From assembly GCA_024234595.1 (NCBI GenBank), contig JACKNZ010000007.1, positions 62,001 to 126,000 of the forward strand: a DNA stretch of 64,000 bases. The letters run 5' to 3'. The DNA comes from Moraxellaceae bacterium (GTDB taxonomy: Bacteria > Pseudomonadota > Gammaproteobacteria > Pseudomonadales > Moraxellaceae). A program made the position numbers and the translations under genes. Below are positions 17,724 to 27,714 of this stretch, one piece after another. Under the pieces are notes generated by a model. The model did no database searches. It saw nothing but the letters and a program-made list of their open reading frames with translations, and was not told the origin of the DNA. Within the stretch, counting starts at the first letter, position 1, and every line of letters starts with the position of its first letter.

Positions 17724-20700
17724 ATGGTGTCACCTGCGTAGCTATTGGCACTATTGAGAGTTAAGGTACCTGCACCTGTTTTAACTAAGGTCGCTGAACC
17801 ACTGACCTCTTTGACTAGGCTGCTGCTACCTGTCACGGTATTAACCGTTGCTGTGGTTCCCGCTAAAGCTAGGGTACGATCAACATTAACATTACCATTT
17901 AAAGCCAAGGTAGCTTCATTGCCAATAACAACACCTGTACCTGCTTTACCTAAGTTGCCATCTTGGCTAATGACTAAGGTACCTTCGTCAATGTCAGTAC
18001 CACCTGCATACGTATTAACACCCGATAACGTTAAGCTACCTGCACCTTCTTTAACTAACTTCGCAGAACCACTAATCACCTCACTTAAACTGCTGCTACT
18101 ACCTTCTTTCGTGGTTTCAATCGTGGCCGTTGTGCCTGTTAAATTTAATTTACGCGCAGCCGCTACATTACCTGTTAAAGCTAAGGTAGCTGCATCATCA
18201 ATCACAACGTCAACACCAAATTTACTTGCTTTAGCTCCTAAACTCGCATCGCTGCTAATCTCTAAGGTGCCTTTGGCAATTTGAGTGCCGCCTGCATACG
18301 TATTCGCTGTGCTTAAGGTTAAGGTGCCGTCACCTGTTTTAATTAACTTGGCCGACCCACTTACCGCATCATCTATGCTGCTATCGCCTGTTGTATCAAT
18401 CGTAGCCGCTGTACCTGCTAAGGTCACTTTACGTTCAATGGCAATATCACCATTTAATAATAACGTGGCGTTACTTACAGTCACACCTGTTTCTGCTTTA
18501 CCTAAGTTGGCATTTTGACTAATGGCTAAGGTACCCTCATTAACGATAGTACCGCCTTCGTAGCTGTTGCTGCCTTTTAAGGTTAAGGTGCCTGTGCCAT
18601 CTTTTACAAGACTACCTTTACCACTCACTACACCGTCTAAACTGCTATCAAAGCTACCACTATGAACTTTAACTTCACCATCTACTTGTACCGCATTAGC
18701 AACCGATAATCCTTTAGTAATACCTAAACTTAATTCGGTATCTTTGGCAAACGTGGCTGCGCCTGTTCCTAAAGCCGTATTAGCATCTAACGCTACTTTA
18801 CCTGCAGTAACTTGTGTACCACCTGCGTAGCTGTTAGCACCTGTAAGATTGAGTTGGCCTGCACCATCTTTTACTAAGCTACCTGAACCACTGATAACAC
18901 CTGTCAAACTGCTGTTAAAGCTGCCACTATGAATGTCAACTTCACCTTTAACCTCAATCGCATTGGCAACCGAGACACCTTTGCTAATACCTAAACTTAA
19001 TTCGGTATCTTTGGCAAACGTGGCTGAACCTGTTCCTAAGGCACTATTAGCATCTAACGCTACTTTACCTGCGTTAACTTGTGTTCCACCTGCGTAGCTG
19101 TTAGCACCTGTAAGATTGAGTTGGCCTGCACCATCTTTTACTAAGCTACCTGTACCACTGATAACACCTGTCAAACTGCTGTCAAAGCTGCCACTATGAA
19201 TGTCAACTTCACCATTAACTTCAATAGCATTGGCAACCGAGAGGCCTTTAGTGATACCTAAACTTAATTCGGTATCTTTGGCAAACGTGGCTGAACCTAC
19301 ACCTAAAGCCGTATTAGCATCTAACGCTACTTTACCTGCGTTAACTTGTGTTCCACCTGCGTAGCTGTTAGCACCTGTAAGATTGAGTTGGCCAGCACCA
19401 TCTTTTACTAAGCTACCTGAACCACTGATAACACCTGTCAAACTGCTGTCAAAGTCGTTGCTTTGTTTAATGATGCCATCTGTTGTAATCGCATTGGCAA
19501 CCGAGATACCTTTGCTAATACCTAAACTTAATTCGGTATCTTTGGCAAACGTGGCTGCGCCTGTTCCTAAGGCACTATTAGCATCTAACGCTACTTTACC
19601 TGCGTTAACTTGTGTTCCACCTGCGTAGCTGTTAGCACCTGTAAGATTGAGTTGGCCTGCACCATCTTTTACTAAGCTACCTGTACCACTGATAACACCT
19701 GTCAAACTGCTGTCAAAGATGCCACTATGAATGTCAACTTCACCATCTACTTGTACATCATTAGCAACCAAGACACCTTTGCTAATACCTAAACTTAATT
19801 CGGTATCTTTGGCAAACGTGGCTGCACCCGTTCCTAAGGCTGCATTGGCTGCTAAGGTAACGTTACCCTCTTTAATCGCCGTTCCACCACTATAACTATT
19901 AGCTTGGGTAAGTTCTAAAGTGCCTGTACCTGTTTTAACGAGTTGACCTGACCCATTGACTGCTTTGTCTAAGCTGCTGTTGCTGTCTTTAGCAGTGTCA
20001 ACCGTGGCAATACCTGTTACGTCGAGTGTACGACTAAGCGCAACACTCTCTGTTAAGGCTAAGGTGGCATCTTTGATGGTAACAGCGGTACCTGCACCTA
20101 ATTTATTATCATTGTTAATGGCTAAGGTGCCGCCCTCAATGTGGGTGTCACCTGCGTAGCTATTGGCACTATTGAGAGTTAAGGTACCTGCACCTGTTTT
20201 AACTAAGGTCGCTGAACCACTGACCTCTTTGACTAGGCTGCTGCTACCTGTCACGGTATTAACCGTTGCTGTGGTTCCCGCTAAAGCTAGGGTACGATCA
20301 ACATTAACATTACCATTTAAAGCCAAGGTAGCTTCATTGCCAATAACAACACCTGTACCTGCTTTACCTAAGTTGCCATCTTGGCTAATGACTAAGGTAC
20401 CTTCGTCAATGTCAGTACCACCTGCATACGTATTAACACCCGATAACGTTAAGCTACCTGCACCTTCTTTAACTAACTTCGCAGAACCACTAATCACCTC
20501 ACTTAAACTGCTGCTACTACCTTCTTTCGTGGTTTCAATCGTGGCCGTTGTGCCTGTTAAATTTAATTTACGCGCAGCCGCTACATTACCTGTTAAAGCT
20601 AAGGTAGCTGCATCATCAATCACAACGTCAACACCAAATTTACTTGCTTTAGCTCCTAAACTCGCATCGCTGCTAATCTCTAAGGTGCCTTTGGCAATTT

Positions 20701-23700
20701 GAGTGCCGCCTGCATACGTATTCGCTGTGCTTAAGGTTAAGGTGCCGTCACCTGTTTTAATTAACTTGGCCGACCCACTTACCGCATCATCTATGCTGCT
20801 ATCGCCTGTTGTATCAATCGTAGCCGCTGTACCTGCTAAGGTCACTTTACGTTCAATGGCAATATCACCATTTAATAATAACGTGGCGTTACTTACAGTC
20901 ACACCTGTTTCTGCTTTACCTAAGTTAGCATTTTGGCTGATGGCTAAAGTGCCTGCATTAACTACCGTACCACCCTCATAACTGTTGGTACCTGTTAAGG
21001 TTAAGCGGCCTGTCCCGTCTTTAACAACACTACCTACACCACTAATAACCCCATCTAAACTGCTATCAAAGCTACCACTATGAACTTTAACAGCACCATC
21101 TACTTGTACCGCATTAGCAACCGATAATCCTTTAGTAATACCTAAACTTAATTCGGTATCTTTGGCAAACGTGGCTGCGCCTGTTCCTAAAGCCGTATTA
21201 GCATCTAACGCTACTTTACCTGCAGTAACTTGTGTACCACCTGCGTAGCTGTTAGCACCTGTAAGGTTGAGTTGACCTGCACCATCTTTTACTAAGCTAC
21301 CTGAACCACTGATAACACCTGTCAAACTGCTGTTAAAGCTACCACTATGAATGTCAACTTCACCTTTAACCTCAATCGCATTGGCAACCGAGAGGCCTTG
21401 CTCAATACCCGTATCAAGTAATACTTTTTTATTAACATCTAAGGTTAATTCGGTGTCTTTGGCAAAGATGGCTTTACCTGTTCCTAACGCACTATCGGCA
21501 TTTAATGCTACTTTACCTGCTTGAACGTTAGTACCACCGCTATAGGTGTTATCCCCTGTTAAGGTTAAGGTGCCTGTACCCATATCGACACCATCAACAC
21601 GACCACCCACTTTAACAAGACTACCTGTACCACTAATAACGCCATTTAAGGTGTTATCAAAGGTTTGGCCATCAATGCTTAATGCACCATTTAAACCGAT
21701 ATTATTAGTCGAGTTAGTCGCAGCTAATGTGGTCAGTTTAACTGTTTCAAAAACAGCCTTACCTACGCCTAGCGCATTGTCTTTACTAACAAAAACAGCA
21801 CCTTCACTAATAGTTAAGGTACCTTTATAGTCTTTGTTATCTTTGTTTAGTATTAAGTTGCCAGTACCTTGCTTGGTAATACCTGTGTTCGCTTCAGTAG
21901 TCTGCTTACCTAATGTTGAGTTAAGCGTACCGAGAGTTACATTAAACTCGTTAACGTCTAACACATTACCAGTACCTTCAACACCCATATTGCGCATACT
22001 AATATTTCGTATAGCGTCACTTTCATCTTGCACAACTTGACCTTGCACACCTTGTATATCTAAGGTTGCGCCTCCTGCAAAGTTCAATTTACCTGTGCTC
22101 TTTCCTAGGTCAGCATCATTACCAATAATGACATTAGTATTTTTTAAGATGGTGCCATTATGTTGATTAACATTAACAACAGTATCAGGGTCGGTTGTTT
22201 CATCTATTTTGGCTTTTAAATTAAAACCTCCACCTTCCAACGTAACCGCATAATTCCCTTGCAAACGATTTAAGCCAACAGTACTGGCACCAATATTTTT
22301 AATAGTGCTATCTTGGTTTAACTGCACATCACGATTTAACGTAGTGACACCATCGGTTTGTAAGGTTCCGCCATTTAAAATAACGTTGGTGTCTTTTTTA
22401 CCTAAACTATCATCTTTGGTAATAGTTAAAGTACCTTTATCAATCGAAACACCGCCAGTAAACTCCGTGTTTGTGCCTGATAGTGTTAATTGCCCTTCGC
22501 CTTCTTTAACAAACAAACCTTGTCCTTTAAAAGCCACTTCTAGGGTACTGCTAGTATCTTTTGTGGTGTTTATTGCACCGCGCGCACCTGTAATATCAAT
22601 AGAATCGGTAGATGCTCCACCACCAATTGTTATGTCGTTTAATAGAGTTAAACCACCGCCAGCCAGCTCAACCAGTACTTTTCCACCTAAGTTTTTAGCC
22701 TCACTAATGGCTAAATTACCTTCTTTGATGGTTGTTTTGCCTTTGTAGTTGGTGTTAGTGCCACTTAGCTCTAAAGTACCCGTGCCTTCTTTAATAATAC
22801 CTACCGTATTAGCATCGTTACTTAACATACCGTCTAAAACAACATTAGCACCCGTAGCACTTAGTGTTACTTGCGAACCATTAGCCCCCTTTAAGGCAAT
22901 ATTTTTATTTAACGTTATTGTGCTAGGTTGTTGGTTTGCCTCAAGCACAACATTAACACTCAATGCTGCATTAGCATTAAGCTCAACATTAGTATTTACG
23001 CCTAAGGCAGCAGCATTATTAATAGCAACCTTACCTTCTTTGATAATAGTTTCGCCTGCGTAAGTATTAGTACCATTAAGTATTAAACTACCTGCACCTG
23101 TTTTGGTAAGAGAAGCAGCACCCGAAACGGTATCAGTGAGTGTTAAAGATGTATTTTGGGGTGTGGTTAATGGGTTAATTTGTGGGGTGGACAGTGTGAC
23201 ATTACCACTAACCAGCTCGACTTTATTAGCTAAAGTAACATCGGCTCCACTTTGCAAAGTTGTGCCATTTTGTAATTTTACATTGCCTGTGCCTAAGGCT
23301 TTATTATTGGCAGCAGTCACTGTACCTTGTTGTATATCTGTATTGCCACTATATAAGTTTTCGGCGTTTAGGCTAATTTCGCCCGCACCTGTTTTAACAA
23401 GGCTGCCTGTTCTGTATTGAACCGTTAAATCATTACCAGGGTCTGTATTATAGTCGGCATCTTTAACAGCCTTATTAAAGACCGATTTAGTGTCTTTATC
23501 TGCGTTAATGGTTGTTTGACCATTTAACTTAAATTGGTTATCAAAAGTCGCATTACCTGTAATATGCAAATTAGAATCAGCGGCATTATTTGCTACGCCC
23601 TGATTAAACTCAACATTGCCTGTACCTAAATTTTGTTTAACTTCAATGTTGCCCTGCACCAATAAATTACCAGCAAAGGCACTGCTATCACCATTGAAAG

Positions 23701-26700
23701 CAAGGGTTTTGGCGCCTTTATCAACCTTTAAGGTTGCTTTACCTGTACCTGTTAATCCACGAATACTTAGGTCTTCATCTTGCCGTAATGTAGCACCATT
23801 AATGCCATCACCCACGGTAATACCATGTGCCAAATCAAGCTTAGTATTTGCATCAGTAGTATCTAATGTAGTGCCATCTTTTAGAGTAAGCTGTGCTGCG
23901 TCTGCCCCTAAGTTTTGGTTGGCATCAATTTTTAATGTGCCAGACTCAACCGTAATGCCACTGACAGTATTATTTCCTTTAAGCGTCAATGTACCATCAT
24001 GTGTAAATACAGTTTGACCATATTGGTCTTTAACTATGTTACCATTTGCATCTTTTTTAGCTGTGCCTGTTTGCGTTAATGTGCCATCACCACTAATATC
24101 TGTTTCTATGGTAAGGTCGAACGCACCAATATCTAGACCACCACCCTCTTGCCCTACTTTAAGCAAGCGAGATGCTGCATCACCCTTTTTAAAACTCACC
24201 GCATCTGCTGCACCAAGCTGTAACGTACCACCATTTAAGGTAATATCCGTTGATTGCAAACCTAAATTACTATCTTTATTAACAGCTAACACACCACCTT
24301 TAATTTGTGTACCACCTGCATAAAGATTATCTGCTGACAATACTAAGGTGCCTTCACCTGCTTTAACAAAAGCACCATTGCCTTGTATTTTGCTTGTCAC
24401 AGTGACTTCGGTTTTATTGCCTGAAGCATCTAACGCGGTATCAATCCCACCTGTGCTATTAATAATAATTTCTTTATCAAAAATTAAACTTGCATTAGTA
24501 CGCAAGTTACCACCATCTAAAAATAATTTACCTTGTGCTAAATTATCCTTACCCGTAACACCCAAAGTTCCCTCTTGGATAATGGTATTACCTTTAAAAT
24601 TAGTATTATCTTTGGTTAAATTTAATGTACCTGTACCCGATTTAGTAAAATCGGCAGATAATACCCCTGCATCTAATGACAATGTACCACTTAAGGTCGC
24701 GGTATTTGTACCTGCGACAGCAACAGTACCTCCCTTTTCTGTAAGTACAATTTGACGCCCCAAGGTTGCATCTTTGGCAATCGCTAAAGTTGCACCATCG
24801 ATTAACACTTGCGTATTTGCTTTACCTAAAGAACCATCAGTACTTACTTCTAATGTGCCGTCTTTAATACGCACACCGCCTTCGAAGTTATTTTTTTCAT
24901 TAGTCAAAGAAAACTTACCAGCACCCGACTTCACTAATTGGCCAGCACCACTCACAACACCCGATAAAGTAACATTATTGCTAACATTATCAATAGTGCC
25001 ATTACTGCTGGTAATCACTGCATTTTTATCAAGTGTAACATCCGCATTACCTACAACCTGCAACGAACCACCATCTAGGGTGAGTTGACCTCCTACCCCT
25101 AAGCCTTGCGTGGAATTAATTTGTATTTTTCCCTGACTAATCGTTGTATTACCCGTAAAGGCTTGGTTATTTAAGTCAGTTAATACTAAAGTACCACTTC
25201 CTTGTTTCGTCAAAGCACCCGACCCTGAAAGTGCACCCGTTTTAATGGTTGCACCTGTGGTATCAATCGTTCCTCCCGCGCCTTGCAATGTCACTGCACC
25301 TAAGTCAACACCCGTAGCCACGGCCTGATTAATGCGTAACTCACCACCCGCCAAGTTTACAGCCACTGCCGCGCCAAAATCTTTGGCAGCATTATCAATC
25401 TCTAAAACACCCGCCTTTACACTCACACCCGCCACAGAATTCTTTTTAAATTCGCTTGCAACTTCGTTAGAAGTATTTCGATAACTACCTGAATGTAAAT
25501 CAAGCACCAGTGTGCCTTCACCCTCTTTTGTCAGTACACCTTTTCCCTCTACCAAACCAGAGAGTGTGGTGGTGTTAGCCGCACCACTCACATCGACTGT
25601 TGCCCCTGCATTACCAATGACCACATAACGATCTGAATCAACGCCCTGTGTTGTTTTGAGTGTGCCTCCATCTATTTGCACATTACCTAGTTTCCATTTA
25701 TATTGGTCCTCTTCATCGGTTTGCACGCCAATCCTTTCAGGCTTTTTACCCAGTTGAGCGTCATTACCAACCGCCAATACACCACCATTAATGACGGTAT
25801 TACCGACAACCGCCACAGTTTTTCCATCCGCGTCAATCGCTGTACCCACATCATAGTCATTCGTTGTATTTGTGAGTGTGAGTGTGCCGCCACCCGTTTT
25901 TACTAATCGTCCACTGCCTGTTACCTGACCATTCACGGTTACGTCATGACCTGCGGTATTGATAGAGCCACCTGCTGTCCCTACAGTGGTGATGCTATTA
26001 GCAATCGTCATATCATTATTGGTTTGCAATGTGCCTTTTTTGATTTCTACATTGCCTCCACCCAAAGAGGTTATGCCATTTCCATCTTGGTCTTTAACAA
26101 CCAAAATACCACCGTTAATAACAGTCTTCGTTTGTTGGTTATTTTCATTATCTAATGTTAAAGAGCCATTACCTACTTTTTCTAACGTGCCACTAACAAT
26201 TTGCCCCTGAAGAACACTGTTATTGCCACCTGCATCAACTTTACCTTGACCTGTAATCGCTACATCCTGAGTAACCGTAATACCTTGATTGGTTTTTAAT
26301 GTTGCATTATTAAGAATATTTACCGTGGTATTCGTTCCTAAACTACCACTACGACTAATCGCTAATGTTCCTTCTTGAACTGTTGTATTACCTTGATACG
26401 CATTATCAGCAGTTAACGACAGTGTACCCGCACCACTTTTAGTTAAACCACCAGCACCACTCACCGTCGAAGTCACCTGAGTGATATTTTCGGCACCTGT
26501 GGTGCTAATTGTTGCATCACCTGACAACGTCATGTTTTGTGTCAATGCGGTCGACTTTTGAGTATCTAAGGTGGCTCCACCGCTTAGAGTAACTCCACCA
26601 TCACCCAAACTAGCCGCACGCGCAACACTTAATGTGCCACCTTGCACTTCTGTACCGCCCTGATAAGTATTGTTATTTGTCAGAGATAGCGTGCCTGCAC

Positions 26701-26917
26701 CCTGTTTAATTAACTGAACATTTTGCCCTGCATCAGACACTACGCCCGTTATTTCGGTAGCAACATTAACTGTATTATCTGTAGCCGTAAGAACCACATT
26801 ATTAGTTTCTGTAGGCGAAGCCACTTGTGATGCATCTATCGCCATAGCAACAGGTGATGTTAATGCTACGGTAACGGCTAATGTCAAAGGACTAATTGTA
26901 AATGGGGGACGACGCAT
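17711..26917 (-). CDS. Autotransporter N-terminal piece: signal peptide and beta-strand-repeat passenger
   Basis: A 3,068-codon frame beginning MRRPPFTISPLTLAVTVALT with a typical Sec signal peptide and likely cleavage after AMA at residue 26. The start ATG is preceded by GGAG at good spacing. The remainder is almost entirely passenger-associated beta-strand repeats of the form G-x-L-x-K-x-G-x-G-x-L-x-L-x-x-x-N-x-Y-x-G-G-T, diverged in the first two thirds (residues about 30-1,850) and turning into near-identical 88-residue units and a duplicated block after that. No protease triad or other catalytic module is recognised; an adhesive or aggregative surface role is inferred. The frame runs out at TIEAA where the noisy interval begins. 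The 219 bp upstream to maf hold its presumed promoter, which I could not define. Confidence 0.85.
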   Translation of the reverse strand: MRRPPFTISPLTLAVTVALTSPVAMAIDASQVASPTETNNVVLTATDNTVNVATEITGVVSDAGQNVQLIKQGAGTLSLTNNNTYQGGTEVQGGTLSVARAASLGDGGVTLSGGATLDTQKSTALTQNMTLSGDATISTTGAENITQVTSTVSGAGGLTKSGAGTLSLTADNAYQGNTTVQEGTLAISRSGSLGTNTTVNILNNATLKTNQGITVTQDVAITGQGKVDAGGNNSVLQGQIVSGTLEKVGNGSLTLDNENNQQTKTVINGGILVVKDQDGNGITSLGGGNVEIKKGTLQTNNDMTIANSITTVGTAGGSINTAGHDVTVNGQVTGSGRLVKTGGGTLTLTNTTNDYDVGTAIDADGKTVAVVGNTVINGGVLAVGNDAQLGKKPERIGVQTDEEDQYKWKLGNVQIDGGTLKTTQGVDSDRYVVIGNAGATVDVSGAANTTTLSGLVEGKGVLTKEGEGTLVLDLHSGSYRNTSNEVASEFKKNSVAGVSVKAGVLEIDNAAKDFGAAVAVNLAGGELRINQAVATGVDLGAVTLQGAGGTIDTTGATIKTGALSGSGALTKQGSGTLVLTDLNNQAFTGNTTISQGKIQINSTQGLGVGGQLTLDGGSLQVVGNADVTLDKNAVITSSNGTIDNVSNNVTLSGVVSGAGQLVKSGAGKFSLTNEKNNFEGGVRIKDGTLEVSTDGSLGKANTQVLIDGATLAIAKDATLGRQIVLTEKGGTVAVAGTNTATLSGTLSLDAGVLSADFTKSGTGTLNLTKDNTNFKGNTIIQEGTLGVTGKDNLAQGKLFLDGGNLRTNASLIFDKEIIINSTGGIDTALDASGNKTEVTVTSKIQGNGAFVKAGEGTLVLSADNLYAGGTQIKGGVLAVNKDSNLGLQSTDITLNGGTLQLGAADAVSFKKGDAASRLLKVGQEGGGLDIGAFDLTIETDISGDGTLTQTGTAKKDANGNIVKDQYGQTVFTHDGTLTLKGNNTVSGITVESGTLKIDANQNLGADAAQLTLKDGTTLDTTDANTKLDLAHGITVGDGINGATLRQDEDLSIRGLTGTGKATLKVDKGAKTLAFNGDSSAFAGNLLVQGNIEVKQNLGTGNVEFNQGVANNAADSNLHITGNATFDNQFKLNGQTTINADKDTKSVFNKAVKDADYNTDPGNDLTVQYRTGSLVKTGAGEISLNAENLYSGNTDIQQGTVTAANNKALGTGNVKLQNGTTLQSGADVTLANKVELVSGNVTLSTPQINPLTTPQNTSLTLTDTVSGAASLTKTGAGSLILNGTNTYAGETIIKEGKVAINNAAALGVNTNVELNANAALSVNVVLEANQQPSTITLNKNIALKGANGSQVTLSATGANVVLDGMLSNDANTVGIIKEGTGTLELSGTNTNYKGKTTIKEGNLAISEAKNLGGKVLVELAGGGLTLLNDITIGGGASTDSIDITGARGAINTTKDTSSTLEVAFKGQGLFVKEGEGQLTLSGTNTEFTGGVSIDKGTLTITKDDSLGKKDTNVILNGGTLQTDGVTTLNRDVQLNQDSTIKNIGASTVGLNRLQGNYAVTLEGGGFNLKAKIDETTDPDTVVNVNQHNGTILKNTNVIIGNDADLGKSTGKLNFAGGATLDIQGVQGQVVQDESDAIRNISMRNMGVEGTGNVLDVNEFNVTLGTLNSTLGKQTTEANTGITKQGTGNLILNKDNKDYKGTLTISEGAVFVSKDNALGVGKAVFETVKLTTLAATNSTNNIGLNGALSIDGQTFDNTLNGVISGTGSLVKVGGRVDGVDMGTGTLTLTGDNTYSGGTNVQAGKVALNADSALGTGKAIFAKDTELTLDVNKKVLLDTGIEQGLSVANAIEVKGEVDIHSGSFNSSLTGVISGSGSLVKDGAGQLNLTGANSYAGGTQVTAGKVALDANTALGTGAATFAKDTELSLGITKGLSVANAVQVDGAVKVHSGSFDSSLDGVISGVGSVVKDGTGRLTLTGTNSYEGGTVVNAGTLAISQNANLGKAETGVTVSNATLLLNGDIAIERKVTLAGTAATIDTTGDSSIDDAVSGSAKLIKTGDGTLTLSTANTYAGGTQIAKGTLEISSDASLGAKASKFGVDVVIDDAATLALTGNVAAARKLNLTGTTATIETTKEGSSSSLSEVISGSAKLVKEGAGSLTLSGVNTYAGGTDIDEGTLVISQDGNLGKAGTGVVIGNEATLALNGNVNVDRTLALAGTTATVNTVTGSSSLVKEVSGSATLVKTGAGTLTLNSANSYAGDTHIEGGTLAINNDNKLGAGTAVTIKDATLALTESVALSRTLDVTGIATVDTAKDSNSSLDKAVNGSGQLVKTGTGTLELTQANSYSGGTAIKEGNVTLAANAALGTGAATFAKDTELSLGISKGVLVANDVQVDGEVDIHSGIFDSSLTGVISGTGSLVKDGAGQLNLTGANSYAGGTQVNAGKVALDANSALGTGAATFAKDTELSLGISKGISVANAITTDGIIKQSNDFDSSLTGVISGSGSLVKDGAGQLNLTGANSYAGGTQVNAGKVALDANTALGVGSATFAKDTELSLGITKGLSVANAIEVNGEVDIHSGSFDSSLTGVISGTGSLVKDGAGQLNLTGANSYAGGTQVNAGKVALDANSALGTGSATFAKDTELSLGISKGVSVANAIEVKGEVDIHSGSFNSSLTGVISGSGSLVKDGAGQLNLTGANSYAGGTQVTAGKVALDANTALGTGAATFAKDTELSLGITKGLSVANAVQVDGEVKVHSGSFDSSLDGVVSGKGSLVKDGTGTLTLKGSNSYEGGTIVNEGTLAISQNANLGKAETGVTVSNATLLLNGDIAIERKVTLAGTAATIDTTGDSSIDDAVSGSAKLIKTGDGTLTLSTANTYAGGTQIAKGTLEISSDASLGAKASKFGVDVVIDDAATLALTGNVAAARKLNLTGTTATIETTKEGSSSSLSEVISGSAKLVKEGAGSLTLSGVNTYAGGTDIDEGTLVISQDGNLGKAGTGVVIGNEATLALNGNVNVDRTLALAGTTATVNTVTGSSSLVKEVSGSATLVKTGAGTLTLNSANSYAGDTIEAA
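17724..18504 (-). repeat. Large direct duplication inside the autotransporter, copy 1
   Basis: About 780 bp apparently identical to 20142-20922 at a constant offset of 2,418 bp (806 codons). It encodes the segment with AERKVTLAGTAATIDTTGD-, LGAKASKFGVDVVIDDAATL- and VSGSATLVKTGAGTLTL-type repeats. After 18,504 the copies differ by scattered substitutions. Confidence 0.85.
20142..20922 (-). repeat. Large direct duplication inside the autotransporter, copy 2
   Basis: Partner of 17724-18504. The period of the larger unit, 2,418 bp, includes this block plus a set of 264-bp units, so the passenger has a two-level repeat structure. A third, noisy copy is at 15709-16350. Confidence 0.85.
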
Positions 26918-27136
26918 ATTTATCTCCTTGCTAACTTTTGGGCAGCTAGTTTTATTATGTCATCTAGCCGTCAAAGCTTGTAATTGTAAAATCAGGGGGT
27001 TAAAACCAAATAAAACTGGGTCGATAATAGCATATAATTTTGTAATAGCATTAGGTAATTTATTGTTTGCTAACTGTGAACTACTACCATAAAAAATTAA
27101 GCTATTTTGTTGAAAAAATAGGCTTTTATTAAAAAA

Positions 27137-27706
27137 TTATACCTTGACACCAAATTCTCTTAACATCATAGCTGTTTCAGTCAGTGGCAAGCCAACAACA
27201 TTGCTATAACTGCCGTCAATTTTTTGGACAAATATCGCGCCTTTACCTTGTATGCCATAACCACCAGCTTTGTCTTGCGGTTCACCTGTTTGCCAATAGT
27301 CAAGCATCTCTTGTTCGCTCAACGCTCTAAAATAGACATCCGTTGCCACAATTTGTGTTTTTTGTTGATGATGACTTGCTACGGTCACTCCTGTTAATAC
27401 GCGATGCTTTTGTCCACTTAGGCTACGCCATATAGCCAATGCTTGTGTAAGGCTTTGTGGCTTACCGATAATATGACTATCTAATACGACCGTCGTATCA
27501 GCGGCAATCACCCAAGCATCACGCTGTTGACCCAATGATACCAGTCCTGCTTGTGCCTTGCTCAAGGCTAATCGTGCGACATATTCGTGAGCCGTTTCTG
27601 CTTCTAATAAAGATTCATCAACATCTATGGATAAACATTCAAATTGCAAACCAATCTGTTGCAATAACTCTTTACGTCTTGGTGAGGTTGAGGCCAAATA
27701 AAGCAT
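27137..27706 (-). CDS. maf: Maf-family nucleoside triphosphate pyrophosphatase (YhdE type)
   Basis: A 189-residue house-cleaning pyrophosphatase of the YhdE (dTTP/UTP) branch, cytoplasmic. Seen: the N-terminal LASTSPRRKELL phosphate-binding motif, the catalytic AADTTVVLD with metal-binding Asp, IIGKP, and KAGGYGIQGKGA near the end. The chosen ATG at 27706 lies 8 bp after the mreD stop with a GGTAG site overlapping that stop; a longer frame reaching 27769 would run inside mreD and add residues foreign to the family. Last gene of mreBCD-maf. In E. coli and Pseudomonas rng follows directly, whereas here the autotransporter intervenes. Confidence 0.94.
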   Translation of the reverse strand: MLYLASTSPRRKELLQQIGLQFECLSIDVDESLLEAETAHEYVARLALSKAQAGLVSLGQQRDAWVIAADTTVVLDSHIIGKPQSLTQALAIWRSLSGQKHRVLTGVTVASHHQQKTQIVATDVYFRALSEQEMLDYWQTGEPQDKAGGYGIQGKGAIFVQKIDGSYSNVVGLPLTETAMMLREFGVKV

Positions 27707-27714
27707 ATAATTTT

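Larger units (their letters stand above)
11280..21400 (-). repeat. 264-bp (88-codon) tandem repeat array of the autotransporter passenger
   Basis: Near-identical 264-bp units occur in runs: about 11,280-15,708, 16,350-17,365, 18,700-19,720 and one at about 21,130-21,400. Units differ at a few recurring sites only: the linker type, GQLNL versus GLLSL, and ALG(T/S/V)G. This is typical of units exchanging by recombination. Because 264 is divisible by 3, gain or loss of whole units would keep the frame. I estimate about two dozen copies; the true number may be misjudged because repeats of this kind collapse in assembly. Confidence 0.85.
8625..26917 (-). other. Giant repeat autotransporter locus, reconstructed as one gene
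   Basis: The four frames listed below are pieces of one leftward type Va secretion gene of about 18.3 kb (about 6,100 codons). The N-terminal piece (17711-26917) carries the signal peptide, and the C-terminal piece (8625-11843) carries the beta-barrel; all pieces share the same 88-residue passenger repeat. Breaks are: a missing G at about 11,974 (CCTAAAGCCTATTAG where every other copy reads CCTAAAGCCGTATTAG), and two intervals of dense deletions at about 15,709-16,350 and 17,366-17,723. Whether the breaks are real pseudogenisation or consensus errors in a long repeat cannot be settled here; their character favours error. It divides maf from rng in an otherwise conserved operon. Confidence 0.8.

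Noticed and set aside
11280..21400. Possible CRISPR-like array
   Set aside because: The repeats are 264 bp, contiguous and coding, with no spacers and no cas genes.
17745..25088. Plus-strand frames of 90-180 codons across the passenger region
   Set aside because: Antisense shadows of the beta-strand repeats; Pro/Leu/Val-rich with no domain, and identical in both duplicate copies as expected.
26918..27136. Promoter of the autotransporter
   Set aside because: A TTGACG is present on the minus strand but no -10 lies at 16-18 bp, so no site is called.
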